Origin: Imbroritus primus
Lineage (GTDB): Bacteria > Pseudomonadota > Gammaproteobacteria > Burkholderiales > Burkholderiaceae
Assembly (NCBI RefSeq): GCF_964332355.1
Contig: NZ_OZ201293.1
Location: forward strand, 806,001-870,000
Direction of reading: 5' to 3'
Length of the DNA stretch: 64,000 nucleotides
The notes beneath the pieces were generated by a model. The model saw only the letters and a list, made by a program, of their open reading frames with translations. It was not told where the DNA came from and did not search any database. Positions 62,156-64,000 of this stretch are shown here, one piece after another. Every line of letters begins with the position of its first letter. Within the stretch, counting starts at the first letter, position 1. A program made the translations under genes and the position numbers.

Positions 62156-63022
62156 TCAACGGCTGGAGGACTTGCTCTTCTTGCTGTTGGTCGTGCTTTT
62201 CTTCGCGGCCGGTTTGGCAGCCGCGGGCTTGATACTGGCCTTGCTGCCCGACCTGGCCGATTTTGCGCCGGCCTTGGCAGGCTTGCTCGTGCCTTTCTGC
62301 CGTGTGACTTGGCTCCTTGCTGCGCGCGATGTCTGCGGGGCCGGGCGCGCGGCTTCCGTGATCGTCGCGCCATCCGCGTCCAGCAACTCATAGGCCAGCA
62401 TCATGCCGTCCTTGTAGCCGCAACGCACCTTCACCGGGACCCAGTTGTCAGCCGTACCGCGGCGATGGCCTTCGGCATCGAACATCACCACCTGCGAGAC
62501 TTGCACCGCCTGCTTGACCGGAGAGAAGCGGCCTTCCCATGGCTTGACCTCGGCCCTGTCGGCCCGCAGTGCGCCATTTGGCAGCTTGAGCGCATCGAAG
62601 CTGGAAGAACGCGGGACGACCCAGCTCGCGTGGGCCGCGCAATCCGCCACATCGGCGCTTGCCCCCTCGGTTTCCATCAGGCGTGCGCGCATCTGGGTGC
62701 GGTACGTAGCCAGGCTGACACGTTCCTCGGATGGCAGGGTGAAGGTTGTATCGGGGCGTGACTGGGGGGATGGACTTGCTGCAGGCGGTGTGGCGGGAGC
62801 CGCTGGCCGGACGCCCAGGGCAGGGTGCGAGGCTGAGGTGGCGGGTGTAGTGGATGAGGCAGGCAACGTGGTGCCGGTAGCGGTGCTGGTGGCGGAATCT
62901 TGCGCAGGCATGCCGGCGCAGCCGGTGAGCAGGACGAGTGTGGCGATAAAGGAAGCGTTTCTAGCGTGCACGGGATCAACCGGTTGGCGGCGGAGAATGG
63001 AAAGTAGATGGATCGAGGGCAT
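62156..63022 (-). CDS. Lipoprotein with Ala/Ser/Lys-rich histone-like C-terminal tail
   Basis: Starting at ATG 63022 the protein has 288 residues; a lipobox LTGC sits at about residue 35 after the hydrophobic segment ASFIATLVLLTG. A GTG at 62971 would give a more conventional signal peptide. The mature part has a Thr/Pro/Ala-rich linker to about 105, a conserved-looking domain (about 110-230, with VADCAAHASWVVPRSSSF and KVRCGYKDGMMLAYELLDAD), and a basic tail of about 50 residues rich in Lys, Ser and Ala (KPAAAKPAAKKSTTNSKKSK) like histone H1 or AlgP. Family and function unknown. Confidence 0.7.
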   Translation of the reverse strand: MPSIHLLSILRRQPVDPVHARNASFIATLVLLTGCAGMPAQDSATSTATGTTLPASSTTPATSASHPALGVRPAAPATPPAASPSPQSRPDTTFTLPSEERVSLATYRTQMRARLMETEGASADVADCAAHASWVVPRSSSFDALKLPNGALRADRAEVKPWEGRFSPVKQAVQVSQVVMFDAEGHRRGTADNWVPVKVRCGYKDGMMLAYELLDADGATITEAARPAPQTSRAARSQVTRQKGTSKPAKAGAKSARSGSKASIKPAAAKPAAKKSTTNSKKSKSSSR

Positions 63023-63093
63023 GAAAGTTCCGGCGGAATCCAGTCGTTGCGCGCGGTCGAGGCGTTCGCTTCGCCAGCGGACGTTGGTACGCG

Positions 63094-64000
63094 TCATGCC
63101 GGAAAGAACTGGTGCGCGAGCGACCATTCGTCGGTGCGGGCGCGATAGCGGATGCCGTGGCGCATGGCCCATGTGGCCATCTGGCTGTGTGATGGAATGA
63201 CCGCATGGTCCGCGTTGGCGAGCCGTACGGCTTCGCGTGCGACGGCTTCCCGGTCTTGCGGGCTGCTGATGGTCGAGAGCGAGCGGGCGATCAGGCGGTC
63301 GAGTTCTGGGTTGCTGAAGCGTCCCCAGTTCCAGGTGCCGTAGCCAGTCTTGTCGTTCGGCGTGCCGAGGATCGAGCGCAGCGCCACGTCGCCGGCCGAC
63401 GAGCCCCAGCCGAGCATCTGGAACGAGAAGGCACCGGCGCGGGCCTTGGAGAAGTACGACGCTACCGGCATCACCTCCACGCGCGTGCGGATGCCGATAC
63501 GCGATAGCATCTGCGCCGTGGCTTGTGCCACCTGGCTGTCGTTCAGGTAGCGGTTATTGGTGGCGTGCAGGGTCAGGCCGAAGCCCTGCGGGTAGCCGGC
63601 TGCAGCCAGCAGGCGGCGCGCGCCCTCCGGGTCGTAAGCATCGGGCGGCGTGCCGGGATGGCCGAAGATCGGCGCCGAGACCAGGCTCGATGCGGGCACG
63701 GCCAAGCCTTCCATGAGCCGCGTGCATAGTACGTCACGGCGCAGCGCTTTGCTGACGGCTTGGCGTATGCGTACGTCCTTGAACGGATTGCGGCCGAGCG
63801 GGGTACCGGCAAGGTCCGTGATGTAGGGCGAGGCATCGCGCCACTGGTCCATTTGCCAGAAGATCACGCGCCAGGAGATGGCCTGTTCGAGGCGGAAATC
63901 CGGGTGGCGGCGCAGGCGCGCGACATCGGCCGACGGCACGCTTTCAATTGCGTCCACACTGCCGGACAGCAAGGCGGCGGTGCGGGTGCCGTTGTTGGTC
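63094..64000 (-). CDS. Peptide ABC transporter substrate-binding protein (DppA/OppA-like), C-terminal part
   Basis: The frame continues through the right edge, so only the C-terminal 301 residues are present and the signal peptide is outside the window. The sequence is typical of cluster C (family 5) binding proteins: NNGTRTALLSGSVDAIE, NPFKDVRIRQAVSKALRRD, YDPEGARRLLAAAGYPQGF and the terminal GIRYRARTDEWSLAHQFF. Such proteins deliver di- or oligopeptides (or glutathione, nickel) to an ABC importer; the transporter genes are probably beyond the window. Confidence 0.9.
   Translation of the reverse strand, partial: TNNGTRTAALLSGSVDAIESVPSADVARLRRHPDFRLEQAISWRVIFWQMDQWRDASPYITDLAGTPLGRNPFKDVRIRQAVSKALRRDVLCTRLMEGLAVPASSLVSAPIFGHPGTPPDAYDPEGARRLLAAAGYPQGFGLTLHATNNRYLNDSQVAQATAQMLSRIGIRTRVEVMPVASYFSKARAGAFSFQMLGWGSSAGDVALRSILGTPNDKTGYGTWNWGRFSNPELDRLIARSLSTISSPQDREAVAREAVRLANADHAVIPSHSQMATWAMRHGIRYRARTDEWSLAHQFFPA

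Overview
The window is GC-rich, densely coding chromosomal DNA from a betaproteobacterium. The gene order ilvB-ilvH-ilvC-psd-pssA-LysM protein-leuA-rpsO-pnp-tpiA-secG-tRNA-Leu-nuoA-N followed by a DUF2818 gene and a NUDIX gene is characteristic of Burkholderiales, closest in my reading to Cupriavidus/Ralstonia. That placement rests on synteny and protein character, not on a search. I see no insertion sequence, prophage, CRISPR array or rRNA; this is core genome with some accessory metabolism.

Layout. 1-4.6 kb: three genes of a molybdenum/tungsten bis-MGD oxidoreductase (catalytic subunit cut by the window edge, four-cluster Fe-S subunit, DmsC-type anchor), best matching SoeABC-type sulfite dehydrogenase. 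4.6-11.4 kb (minus): acyltransferase, guanine deaminase and adenosine/adenine deaminase (purine salvage), an FtsX-type permease and a DUF4126 protein. 11.5-14.7 kb: a ModE-like regulator divergent from a tungstate-binding protein (TupA), then a truncated globin and a DUF924 protein. 14.8-22.3 kb (minus): LOG-family hydrolase, TetR regulator, DgkA, a glycosyltransferase and a metallophosphoesterase that resemble the Agt/PlcP lipid-remodelling pair, alpha/beta hydrolase, RDD protein, and a sigma factor-DUF3619-DUF3106 operon.

22.6-30.1 kb (plus): branched-chain amino-acid synthesis (ilvBHC), phosphatidylethanolamine synthesis (psd, pssA), a BON-LysM protein, and leuA preceded by a leucine-rich leader peptide and attenuator. 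30.2-36.5 kb: lipoprotein, rpsO, pnp, quinone oxidoreductase, tpiA, secG. 36.6-52.6 kb: tRNA-Leu(GAG) and the complete 14-subunit NADH dehydrogenase operon nuoA-N, then DUF2818 and NUDIX genes. 53-64 kb: MaoC dehydratase, two GST-fold proteins, enoyl-CoA hydratase and 3-hydroxyacyl-CoA dehydrogenase (beta-oxidation), aminotransferase, PIN-domain protein, YaaA, a cytosolic-carboxypeptidase-like M14 peptidase, a lipoprotein with a histone-like tail, and a truncated peptide-binding protein.

The observations I rate highest are: (1) four half-sites with the 11-bp phasing of tandem Pho boxes in front of the metallophosphoesterase-glycosyltransferase-DgkA group, suggesting PhoB-controlled replacement of phospholipids by glycolipids; (2) a duplicated nuoD start flanking an about 100-bp palindromic insertion between nuoC and nuoD, creating a 44-codon ORF and competing inverted repeats around the real nuoD start; (3) a leu attenuator whose leader peptide appears to be translated from a leaderless transcript; (4) palindromes sharing the core ACGATCGT in front of two fatty-acid-oxidation genes.
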